Shown here: piece by piece, positions 1 to 11,288 of the stretch
Numbering within the stretch: position 1 is the first letter of the stretch
Layout: every line of letters begins with the position of its first letter
From: Amyloporia xantha
Taxonomy: Eukaryota > Basidiomycota > Agaricomycetes > Polyporales > Adustoporiaceae
Assembly (NCBI GenBank): GCA_036971615.1
Contig: JAYKKR010000020.1
Coordinates: forward strand, 186,001 to 250,000
Direction: 5' to 3'
Length of the DNA stretch: 64,000 bases
Position numbers and translations under genes: made by a program
The notes under the pieces: generated by a model
Seen by the model: the letters and a program-made list of their open reading frames with translations, nothing else
What the model was told of the DNA's origin: nothing
Database searches by the model: none

Positions 1-1004
1 CTCCTCCGTTGCTATTTCGCGTGCGAGACTCTTCTCTTTCTCCCAAGCTTGACATTGCTGTGCATGCTGACCAGAATCAATCAATCAATACTGATCGCTA
101 GTACGACCAAAGAGCATACCTTATCAAATGCTTCCACTCGGGCAATCTGTTCTTCTTCGAAGTGCTTCAAAGCACTCTCGTTTCTTTCCAGTGCCTTACG
201 GGCCAGCGCGAGTTGTTCGATTTGCGGTATATGGTAAAGGGGTGTCTGGCAGGATCCTATCAGCGCATCAATCAATGCGGCTCAGTGGGACACTGAGGAG
301 GAACTTACTCTTCATTGAATTTAGCAATTCCCTATGACTCCATAAATCTGTGAACTCTCTTTCGCGCCACTTCTTGTAAGAGCCGGAGACGGTCCTGTAA
401 ACCACCGATGGTATCACCACGCTAATACTTTTTCAGGCAGCCAAGCGGCTTACATTGTTTCTTTGCAAGACTTACAATATCGAACAGCGAATTTCCACAA
501 GACCGCCTTTGCATTTTTCTTCATACAGTTCTGGCAGAAGTTTCAGATAAGCCAGGCGTCAGGTGGACCATAATAATCAGAGCACAAACATAACATTGAG
601 CAGAGAACACTAGATTAGCATATGCCGGCTCGCTGAGGTAAGGCGGACAGTCCGGTAAGCCATCGATGTGACTTCTTGCGGAACGCCACAAAAAGCGAGA
701 TGTGCGACTCATGAGCAGCGTTCGTAATGGCTTGCTCGTGCGAGCCAATTGAAGTAGATCGAGAGGATCTAAATGACTACATATCTACGGCGACGTACGT
801 CAGAGCATGCTGACTTAGTAGGAGGGCATTTCTGACCTCAAATCCAATATCTACAGGCATATTCAGCATGTCTTTAAGCCCGCCACGTTTTCCACGCAGC
901 GCACGAGGTCGGCTTGCAAAACCGCGTTGGAGAGAGGTGCCCCCCACAGCAACACAATACGCAGACTGATCAACGGCCTCGGATTTCTTATTCTTGGTAG
1001 CCAT
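1..1004 (-). CDS. F-box-family protein, 5' part (runs off left edge)
   Basis: Likely substrate adaptor of an SCF ubiquitin ligase, of a basidiomycete-restricted F-box family. ATG at 1004 opens a Lys/Arg-rich leader followed by RGKRGGLKDMLNMPVDI, the F-box entry motif. An intron (donor GTCAGA, acceptor CCGTAG) separates this from ICSHLDPLDLLQLARTSK, the F-box core. Next come SRTSRFLWRSAR and LPDCPPYLSEPAYANLVFS, then a CxxC exon (VRYCKSCKETM). The most 3' visible exon (about 120-275) encodes a charged helix starting near HIPQIEQLALARKALERN. The same blocks appear at 50970-53466, and the charged helix also matches the gene at the right edge. I see no frameshift in the visible part. The 3' half, with the expected zinc-finger tail, is outside the window. 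Substrate unknown. Confidence 0.72.
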
Positions 1005-1559
1005 TGTGGCAGTCTGGGTCAAGAAGCAAGAAGACAGGGTAGTGTGAGATAAACAAATGGATTCTGGATAGTCCTGTACGTCGATACTGGTAAATCCGGT
1101 TGTCTAGCAGGTACTAGCAGTAAGAGACAGCCTCTGCAGAATGGCGCTCATAGGGAGAGGCTCGACCGAGACACGGATGTTTGAGAGTAGTCCGCACGCG
1201 GAGAGCGGGCGAGAGGAGCTAGATCGATATTTAAAACGCGAGGCGATGCTGCGGTTGACTAAGAATCAAGGCCGTGACAGAGAACGGAGAGTTCGACCAC
1301 CCACACGCACAAGACCACACTACCGCGCGCCTAATAAACCGTAACGTAAATAGCACACCCACGGCTCGAAATTCTACGAGCACCAAATTATTCGCCACAA
1401 GACCATTACCAATGGTGGCATTGCGGGCACGGCTTGAGAGAGGCTCAGAGAGCTGCCAAAGTCAGAATTGGACCAGACTGATCGCCACACCGACTCATAT
1501 GGGTATGGACGTGAACTCGGCCTTGTCCGAGTGGTGTGTGGGCGCAAGTCACAGTTCCG
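1005..1559. other. Intergenic, upstream of left-edge F-box gene
   Basis: No gene recognised. Short overlapping open frames on both strands show no family resemblance and look like chance. Confidence 0.5.
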
Positions 1560-2674
1560 AAAGGCCAACGAAGACGCCCTGGCTTGAGCGAATACTGGTC
1601 ATCCTAGTAAAGGACCCCTGTTTGTTGGCCTCGTCGCTCCAGGCTGACATCATGTTGCCACAATGTGTAACCGAATGTAGAGTCCACGATCTATTCCGGC
1701 AATACGTGGTGTCGGAGAACAGTGATGAGGTTTCAAGTCATTCCTAGTAGACCAGAATTCGCTTGAATTGCTGAGTCGTTTGTGAGCCTTTCTATTGATT
1801 CTCGCTAGCAAAATTAGCGTGAGCTGGAAAGAATAAGGACATACGTTGTCTCGGTCTCTGGAACCTTTACGGTATGTTGTGTTCCTCAGTTCCTGAACTT
1901 GTACATTTAGGCGCCCTTGGCGTCTCTCTGGTCGGCGACCCAAATTTGACTCTCACGTCGGCTCACGTCGTTTGGACATACGGAAAGGGCTGTTAGGTTC
2001 TCAAGTCAGGATGAATAGTCGCGGGAACGTATTAATATCATTTCACAGACTTTTCGTTCTTTCCTCAAGACGTATGTGTGCGGACCTCATTTTCGAATCT
2101 GTTCGGCCCTTGCACAGTGGCCGCCAAATGCAATTGCGGTTCTCCGGATGAATCGCTGATGTCAATTTGCTCTTTAAGAATCAAGAAAATCAAGCTTACA
2201 TATTTTTGGAGTTTGATTCAAGGCCTATAGGGTGGCGTTGTCTAATATTCATCTCGGTGCCACCCTATCTTCATGGCTGCAATTTAGATACTTATGCAAG
2301 ACTCGGAGAAGATGAGTAGTAAATCAATTGAAGTCCCAGTGTCCTTCGCACACGTTTTTTGGCATGTTGAGTTGCCAGATTATATTCATCGCATGCGCTT
2401 CATGATATACGTAGGTATCTCCCTGGCCTACATAGCACGACTGTATGTTACCACAACGCACCCTGCTGTTATTCCCGTACGATAGGACGCTGCTCTTACA
2501 GACAATAACTGGATACGAAAACAAAATACAAGATGCCGGATGCTACCCATTTGCGCGTGGTAGGGAGAGATCTCGTTGTCAATGCACAAACTAGCAATAT
2601 AGTACACGATCGGCTCAAAACCGCCCAGTAGAATGGACGAAGCGCGCTCTCCGAACAAGAAACAAAGCTACCTC
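1560..2674. other. Non-coding part of unit A, 3' of permease
   Basis: No gene seen. It is homologous to 7350-8184 and provides the empty site of the MITE found at 7893-8021. Confidence 0.55.
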
Positions 2675-5297
2675 TCAGTCTAGATCAATTTTCTCATCTC
2701 CAACGCTGCTCACTTCCGCTTTACTCTGCACCTCATCAACATCGACTATGTTGGCTATCGGACCACGGAACCAATGAATCCCCCCATAAACAGGGAAGAA
2801 GTAGTATATCAAGCACAGCAGGATCCACCCTCCAAGCACAACAATCGTATAGTTCATTGTCGTTGAAGTCGGGTCTGGAGAGGTTGGGAAGACCAGGATG
2901 ACGATTGAGAAGATCATCCACGTCACAGCGACCACGGCCACTGGCAGACCCTGTGACGTTTCAAGTGAGAAGTTGCTGAGTGTGAGAAATAGAACAGGTC
3001 TCACCAATCGACCTAAAGTAAATGGTCCCGGTTTCCATTCGGTGCCGCCGGCGAACCTGCTGATGATAGGGATTGTATACGCAGTATACAGCCCCACGAC
3101 CCCGAGATTGAAAATAGCAGATATAGCGCTTGACCCAGCGAACGAGAGGAGGCCGAGCAGGAATGCGATGAAAGCAGAGAAGCATGCGCAATTCGCAGGC
3201 GTCTGCGTATACCGATTGACACGGTAGAGGATGCGAGAGAAGGGAAGGCCGCCATCTCGTGCGAATGCGAATGTCTGACGGGAGCTCACCATCAGCTGTA
3301 TAACCATGCAGCGCAAGTGTCATCAGTTTCGAGATTCAGATACAAGATTCACCGCACGCACACAGCTCCCTCCCACGAGGAATCTTTGCAAAGCGAACAT
3401 CAAGCGATGTGAGTGGAGTCAAAGGTAAGATAAGCAGAAGGAACACTGACTGGACCGCAACAGCAACTGACCAAACGGCCAAAGTTCCTCTCTGTCCCAA
3501 GCTATTGAACAGTATCTGGAGTAGCGAGATGTCAATGTGGCAGTTGCACAACAAAAAAAGACATTTTGCAAACTGCAACTAGTCGCGATTTTATTTTAAT
3601 TGCGCACAGACATAATTGCGGCAAGCGACACTGACAATGTTGCTCGAATCAAAAACAGAAGATCAAATGGACTCACAGCAGCCATAGGTTGACCAATCGG
3701 GCTCTTTAGAACTTTCTCCACGTCTGTTCCCATGTGAAATGCCACAGAGACATTGATTGCTACGTGAAGAAATGTCATCAACATTATCGTCCATACGTGT
3801 AACACCAGAACTGACCCCATCCCAAGACTATAGCAAACCCTGTCCCGCAAACAAGGGCCCAAGGGAACCGAGTAAGCGGCGTTGCTAGATTCTTCGCTCA
3901 TATGGAGTGAGGCATCGAAACCACCTACACTGTGTCAGATGAAGTCACTTATATAAGTGTGTGGCATGTGCGCACTGATGGTCCAGAGCGGTGCCAGGAA
4001 ACTAAGCACAAATGCAAAACCTTTCGGCCAATCGCTGTCTGCGGCGGGTACTTTTGAACAATGGCACAAGGGAAGCACAGCCCTGGGTACTCACAGATAG
4101 TGGAATTGGTGAAGGCGAAGCTAGCTGTATTTTTGAATTCTCTAGGCGTTGAGATTGGTAAAGCAACGATGATGGCCAGACATAACCTATCGGATTCATA
4201 TTAGCGCTGTCCAAATAAGTGAGTGGGCGGAAATATACGCACAAAGAGGTTCATCACGGCATAAACTAACTGAAGACGAGCGGCGACATGAGTCGCCAAC
4301 GAGGCAATGATTGCATGTAACATCAAGATCAGGACATACACCCCGCTATATAGACCCAAATCAGCGTCTCATTCACGACGGAACGCTGCGCCTTATATGC
4401 AAATATGCCGAAAGGTATTGAAAATATAAGGAGAACGATGCTCGAAGGGACCACATATCACATATCCATCTTTGGAAGACTTACAAGGTTTGTGCAGTTG
4501 TCGCAGTAAAGGTTTGACCTGAACCAATGCTAACAGCAGCCTAGCGAAGTCATACAGGCAACGTCAGGGAGAGGCCAGAGAAGAAGCCACAAGAAGTACC
4601 CCTCACATACCATCAACTCGACAGCGCAGCCCCAATCAGTCGATGCGCATCCCGCAATCAGTCCAATAGTGTTGGAGTCTACGGCAGTATAATTAGCACA
4701 ATTTCTCCGGATTCTGATACACCTCGGACGTACATCCCACTATCCACGACAGCATTCTGCGCCAGCGGGGTGAGCTGAACTTGAACGTCCAATAGTACAA
4801 ACCTCCTGAAGTAGGTGCCGCTGAGCCAAGCTCCGCCATAGCTAGGGCTATGAACATGAGGAAGACCCCACAGACCGCCCACTGTTGTAAAATGCATCAG
4901 CCTATTACCGCAATTCAAATAATTGAATCCTTACACCCCATACAATGGCGACCGGTCCCCCATTGGGGAGAGCATACCCCAAGACCGATCTTAGTCGCAC
5001 GAACAGAATAAAATCAGATTATGTAGGCATTAGATTCAGCAGAATAAAATGGGCCGAAGCAGCGGATAATAATGCGTACGACATGGCTGGAAACAGGCCG
5101 AAGAGGCCGAAGACAAGACCGAACAACTCGAGTGGAGAGAATGCGCGTTTGAATTCTTGCTTGTAACCCAATCGCGCTAGCTCAAGAGCATCTGCCGCAG
5201 CGATCTTTCCGCGTCTGTTTGCATTGATGTCAGTCAAATCGACCACTTGATCCGGAAAGCGAGCAGCACAAGCTTACCGGTCCTCCTTCTCTGCCAT
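2675..5297 (-). pseudogene. GABA/amino-acid permease (APC family), frameshifted copy A
   Basis: An APC-superfamily permease resembling the yeast UGA4/BAT1 type, a plasma-membrane proton symporter for GABA or related amino compounds. ATG at 5297 gives MAEKEDR, then many short introns. Recognisable exons: SVLGYALPNGGPVAIVWG, ALAMAELGSAAPTSGGLYYW, DSNTIGLIAGCASTDWG, the MSEESSNAAYSV helix-8 block (3841-3901), FHMGTDVEKVLKSPIGQP, and a long last exon with the SSRQTFAFARDGGLPFS loop and final helices, ending SVGDEKIDLD at 2675. Against copy B (8185-10811) this copy has one extra base at 3866-3869 (AACC versus ACT). The extra base shifts the frame exactly where SVPWALV is expected. Other exons remain open, so the break looks recent. 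A sequencing error is the alternative. Confidence 0.75.
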
Positions 5298-5767
5298 GTT
5301 AGCAATCAATACTTGGCGTCGATTGTGCAAAGTGCGACAAGAGTGGAGGGTCAGGAAGAGGATGCGTTGCGCTTATCGGTCATCTTAAAGGTCGCTCGCA
5401 ATCCAGAAGACGCTCAAGGAGCAGACTATCACGCACAGACCATGTATTTTTGTCCGGAGAAGTATCTACCATAATCCTGTCATATGAACATCGAAGGGGG
5501 CCGAGCAGTGATTCCTTATCAGCATCAGGGCTCCAACCTACCTACCAGCGTCTTGTTATCGTCTGATATGCTCATCGAGATAAACACACCTGGAGTCAAG
5601 TCGCATCGCATTTGAGTCCAGCCGTAGGCCACAATGGCCACGGACGTGATTTTCTAATAGCATGTTAAACATAAATGAGTTTCCATGATCATGACATACG
5701 AAAATTGGGCGCGTGAGGAACAACCATCATCGGGTCAAGTTTGAATCATCTCGGTCGGGAGCTTTAT
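5298..5767 (-). promoter_or_regulatory. Upstream region of permease A with GATA motifs
   Basis: Four GATAA/TTATC cores lie at 5373, 5516, 5556 and 5579 within about 300 nt of the permease start. Three are conserved at 10887, 11026 and 11088 in the duplicate. In fungi, GATA factors of the AreA/Nit2 type drive permease genes under nitrogen limitation. Function here is inferred, and this stretch may include 5' UTR. Confidence 0.4.
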
Positions 5768-7340
5768 TCGATCTGCATTCCAGGAATGCCGATAAGAATG
5801 TGGAAGTGTTCCAGAAAAAGAATCCTTCAGATACCCTGCATTGTCGTGCCACAACGGTTCCGGAGAAAGGTGGGAGGGCCCGGACCCGGAGAGAAGTCTT
5901 CCGTCTGCCTCATTATTCGCTGAACCAGGGCTGTTCAGGTCGTCTCGCAGATATGTTGCTCGCGTGGTCTTTCAGGAGCCGTAACTCAGAAGTCGAGGCA
6001 TGTAGAGCATTCACGTCGCGATGTGTGCAATTGGGCAATCGTTTCCTAATAGATGCTGTGGGAGTGCCTGATAAATTTGACCAGAGTCGGGACCGATGAC
6101 AAAAGAGCTAGGAGACGCACGCTGAAGCAGGGAGGGCAAGACGAATTACGAGATGGATCCACTCTGGGACCAGTGTTGGTGTAGTTCTCGACAGAGCGAG
6201 CAACCTCCGTGCGATGCTGTCTCTTTCAAATGAGGCACGCGCCAATTAGCAGAGTTATGACAGATACGCCGTCATCGATTGCCTCTCTCACTATGGTGCT
6301 AGCTATACTGTGCGTATCACTGTGACCGGTGGTGCTGGGGTTCCAGGTGCTTTACTCGTGGGTGTCCCCGACCTGACTCGTCGACGCCCAGAATTGGCTC
6401 GTTGTCCGTTTGAGCTTGGTGGTCGAGGCGCTCATTTTATCAGCACTTCAAGTCGGGGTCGACGGAGGTGACTGAGGTGTCGGCGACGTTATATCGATAG
6501 TGTGTGAATGTATTATTATCATTCGTTGCATGGTCCTCGTCGGCCGCTTCCCTTGTATACGTGCTGCGACTGTCAAAAAGGATGCGCCACGGGTGTACGA
6601 AACATATACGCACTAAAACCTAGCCGAGGCGAATTGTGAGCAAGGCCAAAGCAAATCCGTGCAATACTCACCAAGCACCATTGGTCCAGAAGAGCGAGTA
6701 GAAAGAATCAATCAATCCAACTCCAACTTTACAAGCGGCTTCTTGGATGTTTGCAGGTAGCCTCGAAATTCGTTGAGCAATAGTGAAAGGACACAGGTTC
6801 AAGTCACAGAAGGTCTTGGATGAAGCAAGCGCTATCTACATCGATTCTATGGACATTGCTGCCCTTGATCTTCTGCTGGCAACCGGCAGAGGTAGCAATC
6901 AGTACAATATTCGTATTCGAAAAAATGTGAATGCGGATACTGCATGAAATGCAGACTCAGCGTCCAAGAAACGGCAGCAGGATGCTAATGAAGGCCGTTT
7001 TTCTCGACTGTAAAAGAGAAAAAGTAGCAGCAGTACGTAGACAATCGTTGCATTTGTCACCCGGAGTATTGGGTCGAAACGAAGCTACCTCATCTGCCGA
7101 AAACTAATTAAATAATGTCGAAATGCGCCTGGTCTGAGGACTCGCATTCGCTACCAGCTACATATCTGTCGCAGCCATTGATATGTCATACCTACGAGGT
7201 TCAAAATATTAATGAGAAGTCTCGCGCCTTGCACTGTGTGGCATGGACCTGCTTACGTGGGCTTTCTCCGGTAACTCTCGAGTACCAGTATCAGGCTGGC
7301 GATCTACTAGTACTACCGTGCAGGTAGTTGAGCAAAGATT
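5768..7340 (-). pseudogene. Receptor-like Cys-rich membrane protein, decayed copy A
   Basis: Fossil of the same gene as 11289-13264. Homology runs from the signal-peptide exon (about 7270-7340) through the ectodomain exons, the 6-nt microexon (6614-6619, here TAAAAC on +), the Ser/Thr stalk, the membrane helix and the tail. It is dead by several marks. The Gly-rich helix reads REAIDDG where B has VGGAVGGS. A TGA at 6226-6228 replaces the Trp codon ending the helix. The tail PPPY is PHSY. The stop codon is lost near 5768, and the ectodomain exons contain indels and stops. It lacks the well-ordered 21-bp stalk repeats of copy B, having only about three degenerate units. Confidence 0.75.
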
Positions 7341-7349
7341 GCCAGTAAT

Positions 7350-8184
7350 CTGAGTTAAGCTCCTCTATTTGTTGGCTCGTCATTCCAGGCTGGAATTGTG
7401 CTGGTCAACGCTCCAAACTTTAGTTGAACGTGAACCCAACGTGAATGCACGAACGATCCACGATCTATATACTTACTAGTCGGACAGTGGACACCAGTGA
7501 GTGTCAGCGACGGCCCGAGGGTTTCATCCCTAGCGGAGAGTTCTCTTGCATTTCTAGGAAAATTTTGAGCAATTGTATTGATTCCGCTAGCAGAATAAGC
7601 GTGTCAAAGAATAGGAACCTAGACAGTCGCGTTGATGGCATCTCCACTTGTTTAGGCGCCGAAGGGCGTCTGTCTCGTCGGCGACCTAAATTTGACCCTA
7701 ACCTTGCTTACCACGGAACCGGCGGGTAGGTTTACATGGCGGAACGAATAGTCACAGGAACGCATTCTTTTGCAGACATTTCGTTATATTTTGCAGACAT
7801 ACTTACAGTATGTGTTCGGACCTTATTTCGAAAAGTTTATCCGGCACTTCAAGTGCAAATGTAGTAGGCCGCGAGATGCCAGATAAGGGCCTACTCGGCT
7901 GCGCGGCTTGGGAAGACCGGCCCTGCCAAATTGAAAGCGGACGCTTTCTCGGCATCCGCCAGACTCCAAGCGTCCGCTTTCAATTTGGCAGGGCCGGTCT
8001 CGCAAAGCCGCGCAGCCGAGTAGGGCCTAAGATATTACCCATTCGTGCGCGGTGGGGAGAGAGCTCCGAGTCGTTGTCAATGCGTAAACTAGCAATACAA
8101 TTATACGATCTGCTCAAGACGTCTAGTAAAAAATTTGGGGACAAAAACGTGTTGGTGATTGGACGAAACGCACGAAGCCACATC
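7350..8184. other. Non-coding part of unit B, 3' of permease
   Basis: No gene recognised. It contains the foldback MITE. The open frames covering 7823-8193 are created by the MITE arms and their flanks and are not genes. Confidence 0.5.
7893..8021. mobile_element. Foldback MITE with 7-8 bp target-site duplication
   Basis: A 129-bp non-coding element with two 53-bp inverted arms (7893-7945 and 7969-8021) matching at 50 of 53 positions, around a 23-nt loop. The termini are ACTCGGCTG.../...CAGCCGAGT. It is flanked by direct repeats AGGGCCT at 7886-7892 and 8022-8028, or 8 bp if the next A is counted. The duplicate locus near 2532-2545 lacks it, giving an empty site. A 7-8 bp duplication fits hAT-type mobilisation, but no transposase is in the window. 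Confidence 0.85.
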
Positions 8185-10811
8185 TCAGTCTAGAACAAGT
8201 TTCTCATCTCCAACGCTGCTCGCTTCCGCTTTACTCTGCACCTCGCCGACATCGACTATGTTGGCTATCGGACCACGGAACCAATGAATCCCCCCATAAA
8301 CAGGGAAGAAGTAGTAGATCAAGCACAGCAGGATCCACCCTCCGAGCACAACAATCGTATAGTTCATTACCGGTGCTGTCGGGTCTGGAGACGTCGGAAA
8401 TACCAGGATGATGATCGAGAAGATCATCCACGTCACGGCGACTACGGCGACTGGCAGACCCTGTGATCCCTCAAGTGAGAAGTTGCTGAGCGGAAGAAAT
8501 AGAATGAGTCTCACCAATCGGCCTAACGTAAATGGTCCCGCTCTCCATTCGGTGCCGCCGGCAAATCTGCTGATGATAGGGATTGTATACGCAGTATATG
8601 ACCCCACGACCCCGAGATTGAAAATAGCGGATATAGCGCTCGATCCAGCGAACGAGAGAAGGCCGAGCAGGAAACCAATGAAAGCAGAGAAGCATGCGCA
8701 ATTCACAGGTGTCTGCGTGTGTCGATTGATACGATAAAGGATGCGAGAGAAGGGAAGGCCGCCATCTCGTGCGAATGCGAATGTCTGACGGGAGCTCACC
8801 AGCAGCTGTGTAGCGGTGCAGCGCGAGTGTCATCAGTATTGAGACGCAGATGCGTAATTTACAATACATACACAGCTCGCTCCTACGAAAAATCTTTGCA
8901 GAGCAACAATTCAGCGATGTCGGTAGAATTGTGGCTTAAGGGAATGCTTACTGAACCGCGAAAACAACTGACCAAACGGCCAAAGTACCTTTCTGTCCGA
9001 AGCTATCGAACAATATCTGAAGCAGCAAGGCGTCAGCGTGGCATTTCTACGACACAGAAGGCGCCGCCTTGCAAACTACGACTAGCGATAGTCGTTATTT
9101 GGTTTTGAATAGCAAATAGCTATGGTTGCGATCAAGGGAACTGACAACATTGCTCGAACCAAAAACGGAGGATCAAGCCAACTTACAGCAGCCATAGGTT
9201 GACCAATCGGGCTATTTAAAACTTTCTCCACGTCGTTTCCCATGTGAAATGCGATAGAAACATTAATAGCTTGCGTGACGAGAAAATGCAATCAATATTA
9301 TCATCTGTACCTATGAAGTCATAAAAAACTAACCCCATCCCAAGACTATAGCGAAGATTGTCGCAGTAACAAGGGCCCAAGGGACTGAGAATGCGGCGTT
9401 GCTAGATTCTTCGCTCATGTGGAGTGAGGCATCGAAACCACCTATATCGTCTCTGTTAGATGGGGATACACATATCTGGGGTCATGCGTACCGATTGTCC
9501 AGAGTGGTGCCAGGAAACTAAGCACAAATGCAAATCCGCTTGGCCAGCTGCTGTCTGTGGTGGTTCCTTTAGTGTGATGTGATATTTGAAGAAGCGCAAC
9601 GCTGTACGCTTACAGTTGGTGAAACTAGTGAAGGCAAAGCTAGCTGTATTCTTGAATTCTCTAGGTGTTGACACGGGTAAAGCAATGATAATGGCAAGAC
9701 ATAACCTGTTGCGTTACTCATCAGCACTATTCGGAAAGGCGAACAGACAGAAACATGCGCACAAGAGGTTCAGTATGGCGTATACCAACTGAAGGCGGGC
9801 GACGATAGGAGTCGCTAACGAGGAAATTATCGCATGTAAGATCAAGATCATGACATACACCCCACTAAATCAAGCCTAATCAGCGCCCCATTCACGACAG
9901 AAGTAGTGCTACACTTCATATGTAAAGGATAATGCAGACATAGGAATAACAATGCTCGTAGAAATATAATGGAGATCATATTCCTAACTTCGCATGACTT
10001 ACAAGGTTTGCGCCGTTGTCGCAGTGAACGTTTGATCTGACCCGATGCTGACAGCAGCCTGGCGGGGTTGTACAGGGATCATCAGAAACAGGCCGAGAAG
10101 AGACCACAAAAGATTCCCCTCACGTACCATCAGCTCCACAGCGCAGCCCCAGTCAGTCGATGCGAATCCCGCGATCAGTCCAATAGTGTTGGAATCTATG
10201 ACAATATAAGCACAATTTCTTCAGACTCTGATCCACCTCGGACGCACATCCAACTATCCACGATAATAGTCTCCGCCAGCGGGGTGAGCTGTACTTGAAC
10301 GTCCAATAGTACAAACCTCCTGAGGTAGGTGCCGCTGAGCCAAGCTCCGCCATAGCTAGGGCTATGAACATGAGAAAAAACCCGCAGACAGCCCACTATG
10401 TCATAATACATTTCAGCGTATCATGGAAAATCAATCATAGAACCCTTACACCCCATACAATGGCGGCCGGACCTCCGTTTGGCAGAGCATACCCTAAAAC
10501 CGATCTTTGTGACAGAAGGACATCAGGTTATACAGACATTGCGGTTAGCGAACTAAACGGCCCCAAAGCGCTGAATAATAATGCGTACGAAATGGATGGA
10601 AATAAGCCAAAGACCCCGAAGACAAGACCGAACAACTGGAGGGGAGAGAAGGCACGCTTGAATTCTTGCTTGTAGCCCAATCGCGCTAACTCGAGAGCAT
10701 CCGAGTCGATCTGGCCGGGTCTGAATGCGTTGATATCAGTAAGATTTGAATGACGATTGCCTGATGCTGAAAGTGAACTGCATAAGCTTACCGGATCTCC
10801 TTCTCTGCCAT
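8185..10811 (-). CDS. GABA/amino-acid permease (APC family), intact copy B
   Basis: Plasma-membrane amino-compound/proton symporter of the APC superfamily, resembling UGA4/BAT1 GABA permeases. ATG at 10811 (MAEKEIR) is followed by an intron and DALELARLGYKQEFKRAFSP, the usual cytosolic lead into helix 1. Later exons carry SVLGYALPNGGPAAIVWG, AMAELGSAAPTSGGLYYW, DSNTIGLIAGFASTDWG, SEESSNAAFSVPWALV, FHMGNDVEKVLNSPIGQP and the last long exon with SSRQTFAFARDGGLPFS and about four helices, ending DEKLVLD. About a dozen helices are expected. All exons checked join in frame with canonical splice sites. It has a broken neighbour copy at 2675-5297. GATA motifs lie upstream. Substrate is inferred only from family resemblance. 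Confidence 0.85.
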
Positions 10812-11288
10812 GTTCACAATTAATATTTAATGTTGAATGCGTACTGTGCGACAGAGGAAGATGGCTGAGAAGAGGATTCAGTGTACTTATCGGTCATCTT
10901 AAAGCCTGCTGGTATACAAGACGCTCGGGAAGCGGCCCCAAGCGCGCTCGATGAATGGACAATGTCCATAGAAGAACCTGCCGTAACACTGTCAGATGAG
11001 CTAAAGTATACAGAGGAGCATCTCCTTATCAGTGTCAGGGCCTCAACCTACCTACCAGCGTCTTGCTATCATCTGATAGGTCATCGCGATAAACACACCT
11101 GTCCGAGAAACGTTGCATCGTATTCAAGTCCAATCGTAGGTCACGAAGGCACGGACATTGTTCTAGAGATACCTAGTGACATATATTGAACATGAACAAG
11201 GGTCTGCTGCCGCGACATACGAGATTGGGAGCGCTATGGAGGACAAGCATCGGGTCAAGTTCGAATACATCCCGGTTGGGAACGTTAT
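10812..11288 (-). promoter_or_regulatory. Upstream region of permease B with GATA motifs
   Basis: GATAA/TTATC cores at 10887, 11026 and 11088 match positions in the copy-A upstream region; the copy-A core at 5556 reads CTATC here. The region also abuts the 3' end of the receptor-like gene (stop at 11289), so it must hold that gene's terminator. No separate gene seen. Confidence 0.4.

Larger units (their letters stand above)
1560..7335. repeat. Segmental duplication unit A
   Basis: This stretch aligns by eye, in the same order and orientation, with 7350-13270. Shared blocks include the flank TTTGTTGG...GTCCACGATCTAT (1620/7370), the permease 3' end, the whole permease, its upstream region and the receptor-like gene. 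Both genes in this copy are broken. Boundaries are approximate (about 50 nt). Confidence 0.8.

Noticed and set aside
7810..8193. Open frames on both strands over the MITE
   Set aside because: Produced by the inverted arms; no resemblance to a protein family and absent from the duplicate locus.
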